Part shown: piece after piece, positions 8,229 to 16,738 of the stretch
How the letters are laid out: every line of letters begins with the position of its first letter
Numbering within the stretch: position 1 is the stretch's first letter
DNA from: Pseudohoeflea suaedae
GTDB lineage: Bacteria; Pseudomonadota; Alphaproteobacteria; Rhizobiales; Rhizobiaceae
Length of the DNA stretch: 64,000 bases
Reading direction: 5' to 3'
Assembly: GCF_004354915.1 (NCBI RefSeq)
Contig: NZ_SMSI01000002.1
Coordinates: forward strand, 372,001 to 436,000
Program-made: the position numbers and the translations under genes
Notes under the pieces: generated by a model
What the model was told of the DNA's origin: nothing
Seen by the model: the letters and a program-made list of their open reading frames with translations, nothing else
Database searches by the model: none

Positions 8229-10709
8229 ATGCGGCGTATCATCAAAGCCCTGTTCAAGTTTCTGCTCGTGGTCGTGCCGTTGCTCATCATCGCCGTCGGC
8301 GCGGGCATGCTGTGGCTGTCGCGATCGCTGGCGCCGCTTGACGGCGAGATTTCGATTACGGGCCTCTCCGGACCCGTCACGATCACCCGCGATGCGAACG
8401 GCGTTCCCCATATCAAGGCCGCCACCCGCGCAGATGCCGCCGCCGGCCTCGGTTTCGTCCATGCGCAGGAGCGGCTGTGGCAGATGCAGGTCAATCGCAT
8501 GGCCGGCCAGGGGCGGTTGTCGGAAATGTTCGGCGAGCCGACCATCGGCACCGACCGCTGGCTGCGCACAATGTCGATCGACAAGGCAGCCGAGGCCTCT
8601 CTCTCCGTCATGGACGAGGCTACCGCCGACATGCTGGAGGGTTATGCGCGCGGCGTGAACGCCTGGATGAACCGTAAGCCGCAGGCGTTCTCCTCGAAAC
8701 TGCCGCCCGAATTCGTCATCCTCGGGGTCGAGCCCGAGCCGTGGAAACCGGTCGACACACTGACGACGATCAAGATGATGTCGGTGAGCCTGTCGGCCAA
8801 TGTGGACGACGAGGCGGACAGGCTGGCATTCGCCAGACTTGGTTTCTCCGGCGAGGAGATCGACGATCTCTTGCCGATGCTCGATGCCGACACTCCGCCG
8901 CCGCTTCCCGACCTGAAGGCGCTGCTCGGTCTGGAAAGCGGACCGCTCGAACAGGCTTCCCTCGACGGGGTTGGCGAGGAGATGGCGATGTTCGACAGCG
9001 TGACCGCCGAGCGGGCGTCGAACAACTGGGTGGTGTCGGGCTCGCGTACCGATACCGGCAAGCCGATCCTCGCCAACGATCCGCATCTGGCGCTGATGGC
9101 ACCCTCGATCTGGTATCTGGCCCATCTGGAAGTGACCGACGAGTTCGATACGCCGAAAAACCTCATCGGCGCCTCGCTGCCGGGGGCGCCCTTCGTCTTC
9201 CTGGGCCGCAACGACAAGATCGCCTGGGGATTTACCAATACGGGCACTGACGCGCAGGATATTTTCGTCGAGCGCGTGAACCCGGAGAATGCCGAGGAAT
9301 ATCTCACGCCGTCCGGCTGGCAGCCCTTCGAGACCGTGAGCGAGACCATCAGGGTCAAGGGGGCGGAAGACGTGATCTTCACCCGTCGGGCAACCCGCCA
9401 CGGACCGGTTCTGCCGGGCAGCTACAAGAACCTCGAAAGCTACCTGCCGGACAACACGGTCGCCGCGCTCCAGTGGGTGGCGCTTGCGACCGACGACACG
9501 ACGGCCAATGCCGGCCCGCCGCTGTTCACCGCGGAGACGGTCTCCGACTATCAGGCGCTGATGCATGATTTCCTCACCCCGATGCAGGCGATGGTGGTGG
9601 CCGACAGCGAAGGCAGTATCGGCTTCATCTCGCCGGGCCGGGTGCCGGTGCGCGATGCCGCCAACGAAGTGATGGGTCGCGCGCCCGTTCCAGGCTGGGA
9701 CGCGCTATACGACTGGCAAGGCCATTTGCCCTATGGCCAGCTGCCGCGCCAGACCAACCCGGAGAAGGGAGCGATCGGAACCGCCAACACCAAGATCGTG
9801 GGACCGGATTACGCGCATTTCCTGACCTTCGACTGGGAAGAGCCCTACCGGCAAAACCGGGTCGACGAGCTGATCGTCGATGCGACCGGCACGCAGACGA
9901 TGGAAACCTCGCGCGCGGCACAGGGCGACATCCAGTCGGAAGCTCTGGCCGACCTGAGGGATCGATTCATCGAAGCGGTCCAGCCGCTTGAAAAATCTGT
10001 CGAAACGGAGGGCTTCATCAGCCGGCTTTCGTCCTGGGACGGCAAGATGAGCGCCGGAAGTGGGGAGCCGCTCGTGATGATGGCCTGGGCGCGGCAGTTC
10101 ATGATCGAGGCCTATTCCGACGATCTGGGGGCCGCTTTCAAGAACTGGTTCAAGATACGCGCGACCGCGGTCGAAAAGCTGGTCACGGGCAAGTCGGCGC
10201 GCAACTGGTGCGACCGGATCGATACGGACACCGAGGAGCAGTGTCCCGAAATCCTGATCGAGAGTCTCGACAAGGGGATTGCCGATCTCAAGGCGCGCTT
10301 CGGGGATGATGCCGGGTCATGGGACTGGGGCAGGATCCATATCGCCCATGGCGAGCACCGGCCGTTCTCGCAGGTGGAGGCGCTGTCGGGCTTCTTCAGT
10401 GTCGACGTGCCGCATCAAGGCGGGCCTTTCACGCTCGATCGCGGGCAGACTACCGTCGGCGACGACAAGCGTCCCTATGTGAACACCCACGCTGCGAGCT
10501 ACCGCGGAATATACGATCTGGCGGATCTCGACAGGTCGACCTTCATCCAGACGACGGGGCAGTCGGGGAACGTGTTCTCGCGGCACTATCGCGATTTCGC
10601 GGAGACATGGGCGAAGGTGGACGCGATCACCATTCCGGCAGGGCCGGTCGCGGATCCGAAGGGAACGTGGAGGCTGAGCCCGCGCCAGGACAAGCCGACC
10701 ACCGAATAG
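8229..10709 (+). CDS. Penicillin acylase family protein (Ntn hydrolase)
   Basis: 826 residues from the ATG at 8229, chosen over the in-frame ATG at 8211 because the run of G at 8213-8218 then serves as ribosome site and the protein begins MRRIIKALFKFLL. A membrane anchor or signal (about 8-30) is followed by VTITRDANGVPHIKA and the heterodimer alpha-chain region with AQERLWQMQVNRMAGQGRL. The probable autoproteolysis site and N-terminal nucleophile of the beta chain is Ser264 in ERASNNWVVSG. A later GFTNTGTDAQDIFVE matches the family. It acts in the periplasm on amide bonds (penicillins, acyl-homoserine lactones or other N-acyl compounds); the natural substrate is unknown. Confidence 0.88.
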   Translation: MRRIIKALFKFLLVVVPLLIIAVGAGMLWLSRSLAPLDGEISITGLSGPVTITRDANGVPHIKAATRADAAAGLGFVHAQERLWQMQVNRMAGQGRLSEMFGEPTIGTDRWLRTMSIDKAAEASLSVMDEATADMLEGYARGVNAWMNRKPQAFSSKLPPEFVILGVEPEPWKPVDTLTTIKMMSVSLSANVDDEADRLAFARLGFSGEEIDDLLPMLDADTPPPLPDLKALLGLESGPLEQASLDGVGEEMAMFDSVTAERASNNWVVSGSRTDTGKPILANDPHLALMAPSIWYLAHLEVTDEFDTPKNLIGASLPGAPFVFLGRNDKIAWGFTNTGTDAQDIFVERVNPENAEEYLTPSGWQPFETVSETIRVKGAEDVIFTRRATRHGPVLPGSYKNLESYLPDNTVAALQWVALATDDTTANAGPPLFTAETVSDYQALMHDFLTPMQAMVVADSEGSIGFISPGRVPVRDAANEVMGRAPVPGWDALYDWQGHLPYGQLPRQTNPEKGAIGTANTKIVGPDYAHFLTFDWEEPYRQNRVDELIVDATGTQTMETSRAAQGDIQSEALADLRDRFIEAVQPLEKSVETEGFISRLSSWDGKMSAGSGEPLVMMAWARQFMIEAYSDDLGAAFKNWFKIRATAVEKLVTGKSARNWCDRIDTDTEEQCPEILIESLDKGIADLKARFGDDAGSWDWGRIHIAHGEHRPFSQVEALSGFFSVDVPHQGGPFTLDRGQTTVGDDKRPYVNTHAASYRGIYDLADLDRSTFIQTTGQSGNVFSRHYRDFAETWAKVDAITIPAGPVADPKGTWRLSPRQDKPTTE

Positions 10710-10755
10710 GGAAGGCGGGGCAACGGCATCCTGTTGGCAGAGGACGCGAGGGCGC

Positions 10756-11571
10756 TCAGCCCTCGTAGCGGGCGATGAAGAGGTGGCCTGAAATCGGAGC
10801 ACCCTGTTCGTAGCGGACGAGGATGTCGCTGATCTCGATCATCTTGTAGCCGGCCACGGCAGCGCCCTTTTCGACATAGTCCCTGGCGTGAGCGAAGCGC
10901 TGGTAATTTCCCACCATGAAGCCGCGCTCGCCCATGACATTGGCGGGCAGGGTTTCGCTGGAGAAGGCGAGAAGCGAACGGGGCTTGGCATTGGCCGCGG
11001 AGCCCGCGAAAAAGCGCTCGAGGCTGCCGAGATAGGGCAGAACGTCGGTCGCCGCGATCAGGTCGAACGCCTCGTCGTCATTGTCTTCCAGATAGTCGAT
11101 GGCATCGGCCACGTAGAGCGTGTCGTAGAGACCCTTCTCGTGGGCGATCTGCACCATGTTCTCGGCCAGATCGACCCCGGTGACGTCTCCCGCCATGTCT
11201 TCGAGCGCACCGCCGGTCAGGCCAGTGCCGCAGCCGAGGTCAAGCACGCGCTCGAACGGACCGGCGCCGATATCCATCAGGCGCTGCCTGAGGATGAGCG
11301 GGACGTGGTAGCCGAGATCCTCGACAAGAACCTTGTCGAAGACGTCCGCGTGCTGGTCGAAGAGCGTGGTCACATAGGCTTCAGGAGCGCGGTCCGGCGC
11401 CTCGCCAAATCCGAGGCTCGCCAGCCGCACCGACGCGCCGCCATGATCGTCGGGATCTATCTCAAGCACTTCGCGCCAGGCGGCGGCAGCTTCCTCGCGC
11501 TTGCCTGCCTTTTCGAGCTTCAAGGCGTGATTATAGGCTTCCGCCAGCTTCTTCTCGTCGATGATCGACAT
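10756..11571 (-). CDS. SAM-dependent methyltransferase with N-terminal TPR-like segment
   Basis: 271 residues. The N-terminal 60 residues form a TPR-like hairpin (AYNHALKLEKAGKREEAAAAWREVLEIDPDDHG in order). It is followed by FDQHADVFDKVLVEDLGYHVP and a class I methyltransferase domain with VLDLGCGTGLTGG (motif I) and VTGVDLAENMV (motif II). The start ATG at 11571 is preferred over the upstream in-frame ATG at 11628, which would run almost into the permease gene's stop codon. It lies 60 bases after the permease genes on the same strand and may share their transcript. The TPR plus methyltransferase layout is a recurrent uncharacterised family; the methyl acceptor is unknown. Confidence 0.8.
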   Translation of the reverse strand: MSIIDEKKLAEAYNHALKLEKAGKREEAAAAWREVLEIDPDDHGGASVRLASLGFGEAPDRAPEAYVTTLFDQHADVFDKVLVEDLGYHVPLILRQRLMDIGAGPFERVLDLGCGTGLTGGALEDMAGDVTGVDLAENMVQIAHEKGLYDTLYVADAIDYLEDNDDEAFDLIAATDVLPYLGSLERFFAGSAANAKPRSLLAFSSETLPANVMGERGFMVGNYQRFAHARDYVEKGAAVAGYKMIEISDILVRYEQGAPISGHLFIARYEG

Positions 11572-11631
11572 GCCTGTGACCCCAAATAAATTCCTGCGGG
11601 TCTTATTCTCTCGGGCCGCAGGCGGCAAGTG

Positions 11632-12465
11632 TTACCTTTTGAGATGGCGGGTCAGGCGTTTCTCGAGCAGCACCCAGACATTGCGCAGCGCTTCGACAAT
11701 CAGGAGATAGAAGATCGCCGCCCAGATATAGGTCTGGAAATCGAAGGTGCGTGAATAGGTCCGGCGGGTTTCTCCCATCAAGTCGAATACGGTGACGATG
11801 GAAACGATGGCCGAGGCCTTGATCATCAGGATGATCTCGTTGCCGTAGGGCCGGAGTGCGACGATCATCGCCTGCGGGAAGATGACCTTGCGCATGGTGA
11901 CGATGCGCCCGAGGCCGAGCGAGGCAGCGCCTTCGAACTGGCCGCGCGGAACGCTCTGGATCGCGCCGCGCAGGATTTCTGCCTGGTAGGCGGCGGTGTT
12001 GAGCGAGAAGGCGAACACCGCGCAGTTCCACGCGTCCCGGAAGACGACCCAGAGCCCGATGGCGTCGAGTTCGTCGCGGAAGGAGCCCAGGCCGTAATAG
12101 ATCAGGAAGAGCTGCGCGATCAGCGGCGTGCCGCGGAAGAAGTAGACATAGGCATAGGAGAGCGTCGAAAGGATCCGGTTGTTCGACATCCGGCCGAATG
12201 CAACGGGGATCGAAATGATCGCGCCCAGAATGATGCAGGTCGCCACGAGCTCGATCGTCGTCACAAGGCCGGAAAGATATTTGGGCCCGTATTGCACGAC
12301 CCGCTCGGTGTTCCATCCTCCGACAAGCCAGGCGGCCATGGCAACCGCTGCCACGAACCACAGCGCCAGAAAGACCGCGCCGGCGATGCTGGCCGCCGTC
12401 CAGCGCTTCTTGTCCTCCGTTGGCGGAGGGGCAGGCGGAATGAGTTCGTCGGTCACATAAGCCAT
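11632..12465 (-). CDS. Polar amino acid ABC transporter permease (HisM-like)
   Basis: 277 residues. A first transmembrane helix (about 22-50) and a GLVTTIELVATCIILGAIISIPVAFGRMS segment in order mark the start of the His/Glu/Gln/Arg permease domain. The EAA loop reads EGAASLGLGRIVTMRKVIFPQAM, which contacts the ATPase. The protein has about five membrane helices. It starts two bases after the stop of the first permease gene, so the two are coupled and form a heterodimer. The cognate ATPase gene is not in this cluster. Confidence 0.9.
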   Translation of the reverse strand: MAYVTDELIPPAPPPTEDKKRWTAASIAGAVFLALWFVAAVAMAAWLVGGWNTERVVQYGPKYLSGLVTTIELVATCIILGAIISIPVAFGRMSNNRILSTLSYAYVYFFRGTPLIAQLFLIYYGLGSFRDELDAIGLWVVFRDAWNCAVFAFSLNTAAYQAEILRGAIQSVPRGQFEGAASLGLGRIVTMRKVIFPQAMIVALRPYGNEIILMIKASAIVSIVTVFDLMGETRRTYSRTFDFQTYIWAAIFYLLIVEALRNVWVLLEKRLTRHLKR

Positions 12466-12467
12466 GG

Positions 12468-13262
12468 TCAGCGCTCAACCTGCTTGTAGCGGTTCTCGAG
12501 CCAGTTCGTCACGATCGAGGAGAGCATGGCGAGAAAGAGGTAGAGGATGCAGCCGATGCCGAAGAACAGGAACGGCTCCTTGGTCACGCGCGCTGCAATG
12601 CCGGTCTGGCGCAGGATGTCGGACAGCCCGATCACGGAGATGAGCGCGGTATCCTTCAACAGGTTCATCCATAGGTTTCCCAGCCCCGGGAGCGCGATGC
12701 GCAAGAGTTGCGGCACGATGATCTTGCGCATGACGATGCCGCCGCGCAGGCCGAGTGCCGCGCCGCCTTCGTACTGGCCCGCGGGTATCGCCTGAAAGGC
12801 GGAGGTAAGCACTTCCGACGCATAGGCCGAGAAGACAAGGGAAAGCGCGATAAGGCCGGCGACGAACGCGTTGATCTCGATTGCTTCTTCAATCCCGAAG
12901 GCCAGAAGGAGCTGCCGCAACCCGATCTGCAGGCCGAAATAGATCATGAATATCGTCAGCAGTTCGGGCAGCCCGCGGAAGATCGTCGTGTAGATGTTGG
13001 CGCTCAGATTGAGGGCCCGGGACGAGGACAATTTGCCGAGTGCGATGAAGAATCCGAGGATCAGCCCGACAGGTAACGTGCCGAGCGACAGGCACAGCGT
13101 GATGAAGAAGCCATTGGCGATCTCGTCGCCCCAGCCGGTCGCGCCGCAGGAAAGAAGGGAGGATTCGGGTATCAGATTGAGAAAGCCGACCGGTCCGCAG
13201 AACGGGTCGAGCATATCCAGTATCGAAGCCACCGCCAGCGGCGGTGCCGTCGGATCGTTCAT
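12468..13262 (-). CDS. Polar amino acid ABC transporter permease (HisQ-like)
   Basis: 264 residues with about five membrane helices. The domain begins around residue 45 with NGFFITLCLSLGTLPVGLILG; IYTTIFRGLPELLTIFMIYFG is the typical HisQ/GlnP signature with RG-PEL. The EAA loop is EGGAALGLRGGIVMRKIIVPQLLR. It has a longer than usual N-terminal extension (about 40 residues, with two cysteines) before the first helix. It pairs with the permease just downstream and with the substrate-binding protein 274 bases upstream. Substrate class: basic or other polar amino acids, by family only. Confidence 0.9.
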   Translation of the reverse strand: MNDPTAPPLAVASILDMLDPFCGPVGFLNLIPESSLLSCGATGWGDEIANGFFITLCLSLGTLPVGLILGFFIALGKLSSSRALNLSANIYTTIFRGLPELLTIFMIYFGLQIGLRQLLLAFGIEEAIEINAFVAGLIALSLVFSAYASEVLTSAFQAIPAGQYEGGAALGLRGGIVMRKIIVPQLLRIALPGLGNLWMNLLKDTALISVIGLSDILRQTGIAARVTKEPFLFFGIGCILYLFLAMLSSIVTNWLENRYKQVER

Positions 13263-13535
13263 GGTGTCCCCTCAAGGCCGGTTGTACGGCTCTCTTGTCG
13301 GTGGCGGCCCGATTGCCGGGCCGCCGTAAGATCACGATCTAGCCTTTCAAGGCCTTGCGACAAGGCAGCCCGTGCAAATTCGTCCGATCCGAAGGACGCC
13401 TGATCTGGCTGCGATCTGCCGCGTCAAAGTCCTCGACCGGGGCGACGGCCCCGCTCTTCGCACTCTTGCTCGCATATCTTGCCATCTCAAGCGCCATTCC
13501 AATCGTCTTGACAGGTCCTGACCCTAGGGCTTCGA
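13263..13535 (-). other. Gap between binding-protein and permease genes, with GC-rich hairpin
   Basis: 273 bases without a convincing gene. A perfect 9-bp stem with a 5-base loop (GGCGGCCCG-ATTGC-CGGGCCGCC, 13303-13325) lies in it. On the minus strand no T-run follows, so it is not a standard intrinsic terminator. A hairpin in this place may stabilise or partly separate the abundant binding-protein message from the permease message, as known for other ABC importer operons. A 66-codon open frame inside the gap has no recognisable features. Confidence 0.5.
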
Positions 13536-14327
13536 TCAATCGCCGTAAACGTCGAAATCGAAGTACTTGTCGTTGATTTCCTTGTACTTGCCGTTTTCGC
13601 GCAGGGCAACGATGGCCTTGTTGAAGGATTCGCGCAGCTCATCCTCGCCCTTGCGCACGGCGATGCCGATGCCGGGGCCGTTGATTTCCGGATCCGGAGA
13701 CAGCGTGCCGAGGATCTTGCAGCATGCGCCGGCGTCCGACTTGACCCATTCGTCGAGCACAACGACGTCGTCGATCACGGCGTCGACGCGGCCCGATTCG
13801 ATGTCGAGCTTGTACTCGTCGGTCGTCGGGTAGAGCTTGAGTTCGGCGGAAGGAAGCTTTGCTTCGGCATAGTTCGAGAATGTGGTCGAGGACTGTGCGC
13901 CGAGCAGCTTACCGGAAAGCGCCTCGTCGGTCGCTTCGGTGATGTCGGAATCCTTCGGCACGGCAATCGCCGGCGGGGTATTGTAGTACTTGTTGGTGAA
14001 GTCGACCTTTTCCATGCGCTCGGGCGTGATCGACATCGACGCGATGATGGCGTCGAACTTGCCGGCCTGGAGGGCCGGAATGATGCCGTCCCAGTCCTGC
14101 GTGACGAAGGTGCATTCAGCCTTCATTTCCTCGCAGAGCGCCTTGGCAATATCGATATCGAAGCCGGTGAGGTTGCCGTCGGCTTCCAGAGTGTTGAAGG
14201 GCGGGTAGGCGCCTTCGGTGCCGATGACCACCTTCTTCATGTCCTGTGCGCCTGCATGCGGCGCGCCAAGGCTTACCGACAGGGCAAGCGCGGAGATGGC
14301 GAGGGTGAGTTTCGTTGAGATACGCAT
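13536..14327 (-). CDS. Amino acid ABC transporter substrate-binding protein
   Basis: 263 residues with a signal peptide (MRISTKLTLAISALALSVSL..., cleavage near AGAQD, residue 28). The mature protein has the type II periplasmic binding fold of the lysine/arginine/ornithine/histidine family: VIGTEGAYPPFN, GFDIDIAKALCEEM, WDGIIPALQAGKFDAII, SMSITPERMEKVDFT and the hinge SGRVDAVIDD. A DAGACC dipeptide of cysteines around residue 203 may form a vicinal or nearby disulphide in the periplasm. It is the first gene of the importer operon. Its ligand is not certain; basic amino acids or opine-like compounds are likely. Confidence 0.9.
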   Translation of the reverse strand: MRISTKLTLAISALALSVSLGAPHAGAQDMKKVVIGTEGAYPPFNTLEADGNLTGFDIDIAKALCEEMKAECTFVTQDWDGIIPALQAGKFDAIIASMSITPERMEKVDFTNKYYNTPPAIAVPKDSDITEATDEALSGKLLGAQSSTTFSNYAEAKLPSAELKLYPTTDEYKLDIESGRVDAVIDDVVVLDEWVKSDAGACCKILGTLSPDPEINGPGIGIAVRKGEDELRESFNKAIVALRENGKYKEINDKYFDFDVYGD

Positions 14328-14487
14328 TTATGTCCTCTCTGTTGGGCTGACCGGCGGTTATTCGTGCCGCCTTTCGCGTCTCGGGCGGTCATTCGACGAC
14401 CACCGGAAAGCGGATATTCCCATTCTTTTGTTCGCAATTGCAATAGCAAAACGGGTGGCAATGCGGTTGACGCACAACCGGTCCGCG

Positions 14488-15102
14488 TCAGCTTCGCTCC
14501 CGGCCCGCCACAAGGCTGCGCGCATAAGCCAGATCCTCGGGCGTATTGACGTTGAGGAAGGGGTCGATGCCGTCATGCGGGCTGAAGGCGACGGCCTGCC
14601 ATTCGATTCTTTCCAGGAATGCCATGATGCTGAGCTTCTGCGTCCGCATCAGGTGCTGTTCGAGCCGCGCCAGCAGCGCGACAGGCCAGAGGCCGACAAC
14701 CGGATGCACGCGGTCGCCGGATTGCGCCACCGCCACCTCGGTTCCGTGACCGAGCTCGGCGCATAGCCGTGGCACGAGGTTGCCGGGAATGAAAGGCGCA
14801 TCCGCAGGCACGGTGACGATGTGAGACAGTTCCGGCTGCGCAGAGAAATGACGCAGCATGGTGGCGAGCCCCGCAAGCGGTCCCGCGCGATAGGCCGGAT
14901 CGTCGGGCAGGATATCGAGGCCGAGGCTTGCGTAACGCGCCGGATCGCCGTTGGCGCTGATGGCTATGGTCGTGACTTGCGGCTGGAGCCGGTCGAGGGC
15001 GTGTTCGATCAGGCGGCGCCCGCCGAGTTCGAGCGAGGGCTTGTCCAGCCCTCCCATGCGACGGCCTTGGCCGCCGGCCAGCACGGCGCCGGCAATTCTC
15101 AT
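14488..15102 (-). CDS. mobA: Molybdenum cofactor guanylyltransferase MobA
   Basis: 204 residues. The nucleotide-binding start is AGAVLAGGQGRRMGGLDKPS, the MobA LAGGxxxRMGGxDK signature. It is followed by IAISANGD, the RAGPLAGLATML segment and VPADAPFIP (metal/GTP site). The C-terminal end has NVNTPEDLAYAR. It attaches GMP to molybdopterin to make the guanine dinucleotide cofactor used by DMSO-reductase-type enzymes. The start overlaps the MFS gene's stop by four bases (ATGA), so the two are translationally coupled. moaA lies 2.7 kb away in the same orientation. Confidence 0.93.
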   Translation of the reverse strand: MRIAGAVLAGGQGRRMGGLDKPSLELGGRRLIEHALDRLQPQVTTIAISANGDPARYASLGLDILPDDPAYRAGPLAGLATMLRHFSAQPELSHIVTVPADAPFIPGNLVPRLCAELGHGTEVAVAQSGDRVHPVVGLWPVALLARLEQHLMRTQKLSIMAFLERIEWQAVAFSPHDGIDPFLNVNTPEDLAYARSLVAGRERS

Positions 15103-16343
15103 CGTGACGCTCCGTCGAATCCGAGCCTGTCCTGCGCCTCCGTGGCGGCGAGCTTGTCGACGTGGCGCACATAGGCCGACGCGAACATGGCGCCGACCAT
15201 GGTCAGAAACATCGCGATGATCAGCGGGTAGATGCCGGTTTCCGGCGTAAGCGTTGCGCCGACTGTCGAGGACAGGATGGCGCCGCCGCCGATCATCAGG
15301 GTGCCGCCGAGGCCGGAGGCGGAACCGGCGAGGTGCGGCCTGACGCTGACCATGCCCGCATTGGCGCTCGGCAGCGTCAGTCCGTTGCCCATGCCGACGA
15401 GGAAGGTCGGGCCGAAAAAGGCGAGGGGATCGACATATCCGGCAAGAAACAGGAACATCGGGATCAAGGCGCCTATCGAAGCGACGATGCTGCCCCAGAT
15501 CATCATGCTGGTGATGCCGACGGTCCTGGTGTAGCGCCCGGACAGGAAGTTGCCGACCATGTAGCCGACCGCGATGATGGCGAAATAGGCGCCGATGGAT
15601 TCGGCTTCGAGGTCGAGCACCGTGTTGGCCACATAGGGCGCGCCGCCCAGGAAGGCATAGAAGGCGCCCGCCGAGAAACTCGCGGTGAGCGCGTAGCCCC
15701 AGAACCGGCGTGAGCGGAAAAGTTCGGGATAGGCAGCAAATTGCCGCCAGATGCTGGTCGAGCGATGGTGATGGGTTTCGCCCGCATCGAAATAGAACAG
15801 CACAAACACGACGAAGCCGAAGAGAAACGCTGCCACGAATGTGGAGTGCCAGCCGAAGAGCCCGGCGAGAAACCCGCCAAGCGCGGGGCTGACCATCGGC
15901 ACCACGCTCATGAACATCGTCACATAGCCGATCCGCGAGGCGGCTTCCTCCGCGCCCACCACATCGCGGATCATGGCGCGTGGCAGGACCAGCGAGGCAA
16001 CCACTGCCGCCTGAAGCGCGCGGGCTGCGAGAAACATCGTGATGGTCGGGGCCAGAATGACCAGGATAGTGGCAACGAGGAAGATCGCCAGGCTCGTAAG
16101 CATCACCGGCCGGCGGCCGTAACGGTCGGAGAGAGGGCCGATGAAAAGCTGCAAGACGGCGGTTACCGCCAGATATCCTGAAACTGAAAGCTGCACGAGC
16201 GCGTAATCAGCATCGTAGTACCCGGCAATTGCCGGCAATGAAGGGAGAAAGATGTTGAGATTGAGTGCGCCCATACCTGTGACGAGGACCAGGGTAAGGA
16301 GCGAGGGAGGCGTGTTTCGCTTCAGGAAAACGGATTTCTGCAT
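15099..16343 (-). CDS. MFS multidrug efflux transporter (Bcr/CflA type)
   Basis: 414 residues from the ATG at 16343; a longer in-frame start at 16379 is possible and neither has a clear ribosome site. About 12 membrane helices. The loop after TM2 is IGPLSDRYGRRPVMLTSL, the classic MFS motif A, and TM4 carries RALQAAVVASLVLPRAMIRD, close to the Bcr/CflA pattern RALQGxGAA...RAxxRD. TM5 has VVPMVSPALGGFL (motif C type, drug:H+ antiporters). It is likely an inner-membrane drug/H+ antiporter. It is followed directly by mobA with a four-base overlap; a functional link is not evident. Confidence 0.88.
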   Translation of the reverse strand: MQKSVFLKRNTPPSLLTLVLVTGMGALNLNIFLPSLPAIAGYYDADYALVQLSVSGYLAVTAVLQLFIGPLSDRYGRRPVMLTSLAIFLVATILVILAPTITMFLAARALQAAVVASLVLPRAMIRDVVGAEEAASRIGYVTMFMSVVPMVSPALGGFLAGLFGWHSTFVAAFLFGFVVFVLFYFDAGETHHHRSTSIWRQFAAYPELFRSRRFWGYALTASFSAGAFYAFLGGAPYVANTVLDLEAESIGAYFAIIAVGYMVGNFLSGRYTRTVGITSMMIWGSIVASIGALIPMFLFLAGYVDPLAFFGPTFLVGMGNGLTLPSANAGMVSVRPHLAGSASGLGGTLMIGGGAILSSTVGATLTPETGIYPLIIAMFLTMVGAMFASAYVRHVDKLAATEAQDRLGFDGASR

Positions 16344-16513
16344 GGCGGCACTTGTGGCGTCTGGCCGCCGCTTGCGCAATCGGAAAGTTGCACTTCCAGG
16401 CAGGAGTGCGGTGTTGCAATTTTTGCGTGTATTACATTTCGCAAGCTGGCATTATCCAAATCGTTACCCTAGGATTATAGACAACGGCAATGGCAACCGG
16501 GTCGCGGGGCACT

Positions 16514-16693
16514 ATGCAGGAAGGTGACGACAAGCAGACCTGCCCGTTCTGCGGTGCGGATTGGGGTCATTGCGATCACTACAATCTGCTGATCGAATGG
16601 GAAAGCTTCGCCGAAAAGGCCGAGCTCAAGACGAAGCCAGCGCGGCATCCCGACGAGCACGAAGACGGCGAAGAGCCGCGGCCTTTCAGCTGA
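16514..16693 (+). CDS. Small Cys/His-rich hypothetical protein
   Basis: 59 residues from ATG 16514 (an upstream in-frame ATG at 16490 would give 67). The core is CPFCGADWGHCDHYNLLIEWE: CxxC followed by a CxH pair, as in a small zinc-binding knuckle, then an acidic and basic tail ending HPDEHEDGEEPRPFS. No domain family is recognised. The gene is divergent from the efflux pump. Evidence that it is real: the metal-ligand-like spacing, the hydrophobic/aromatic pattern and the clean stop before the next gene. Function unknown; possible roles include a metal-binding adaptor. Confidence 0.55.
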   Translation: MQEGDDKQTCPFCGADWGHCDHYNLLIEWESFAEKAELKTKPARHPDEHEDGEEPRPFS

Positions 16694-16738
16694 TATCCAG
16701 TCCAACAATCAACCCGGCAACGCCCACGGGCATTCAGC

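Noticed and set aside
13339-13539. A 66-codon minus-strand frame in the ABC operon gap
   Set aside because: No ribosome site or recognisable pattern, and it overlaps the end of the binding-protein gene.
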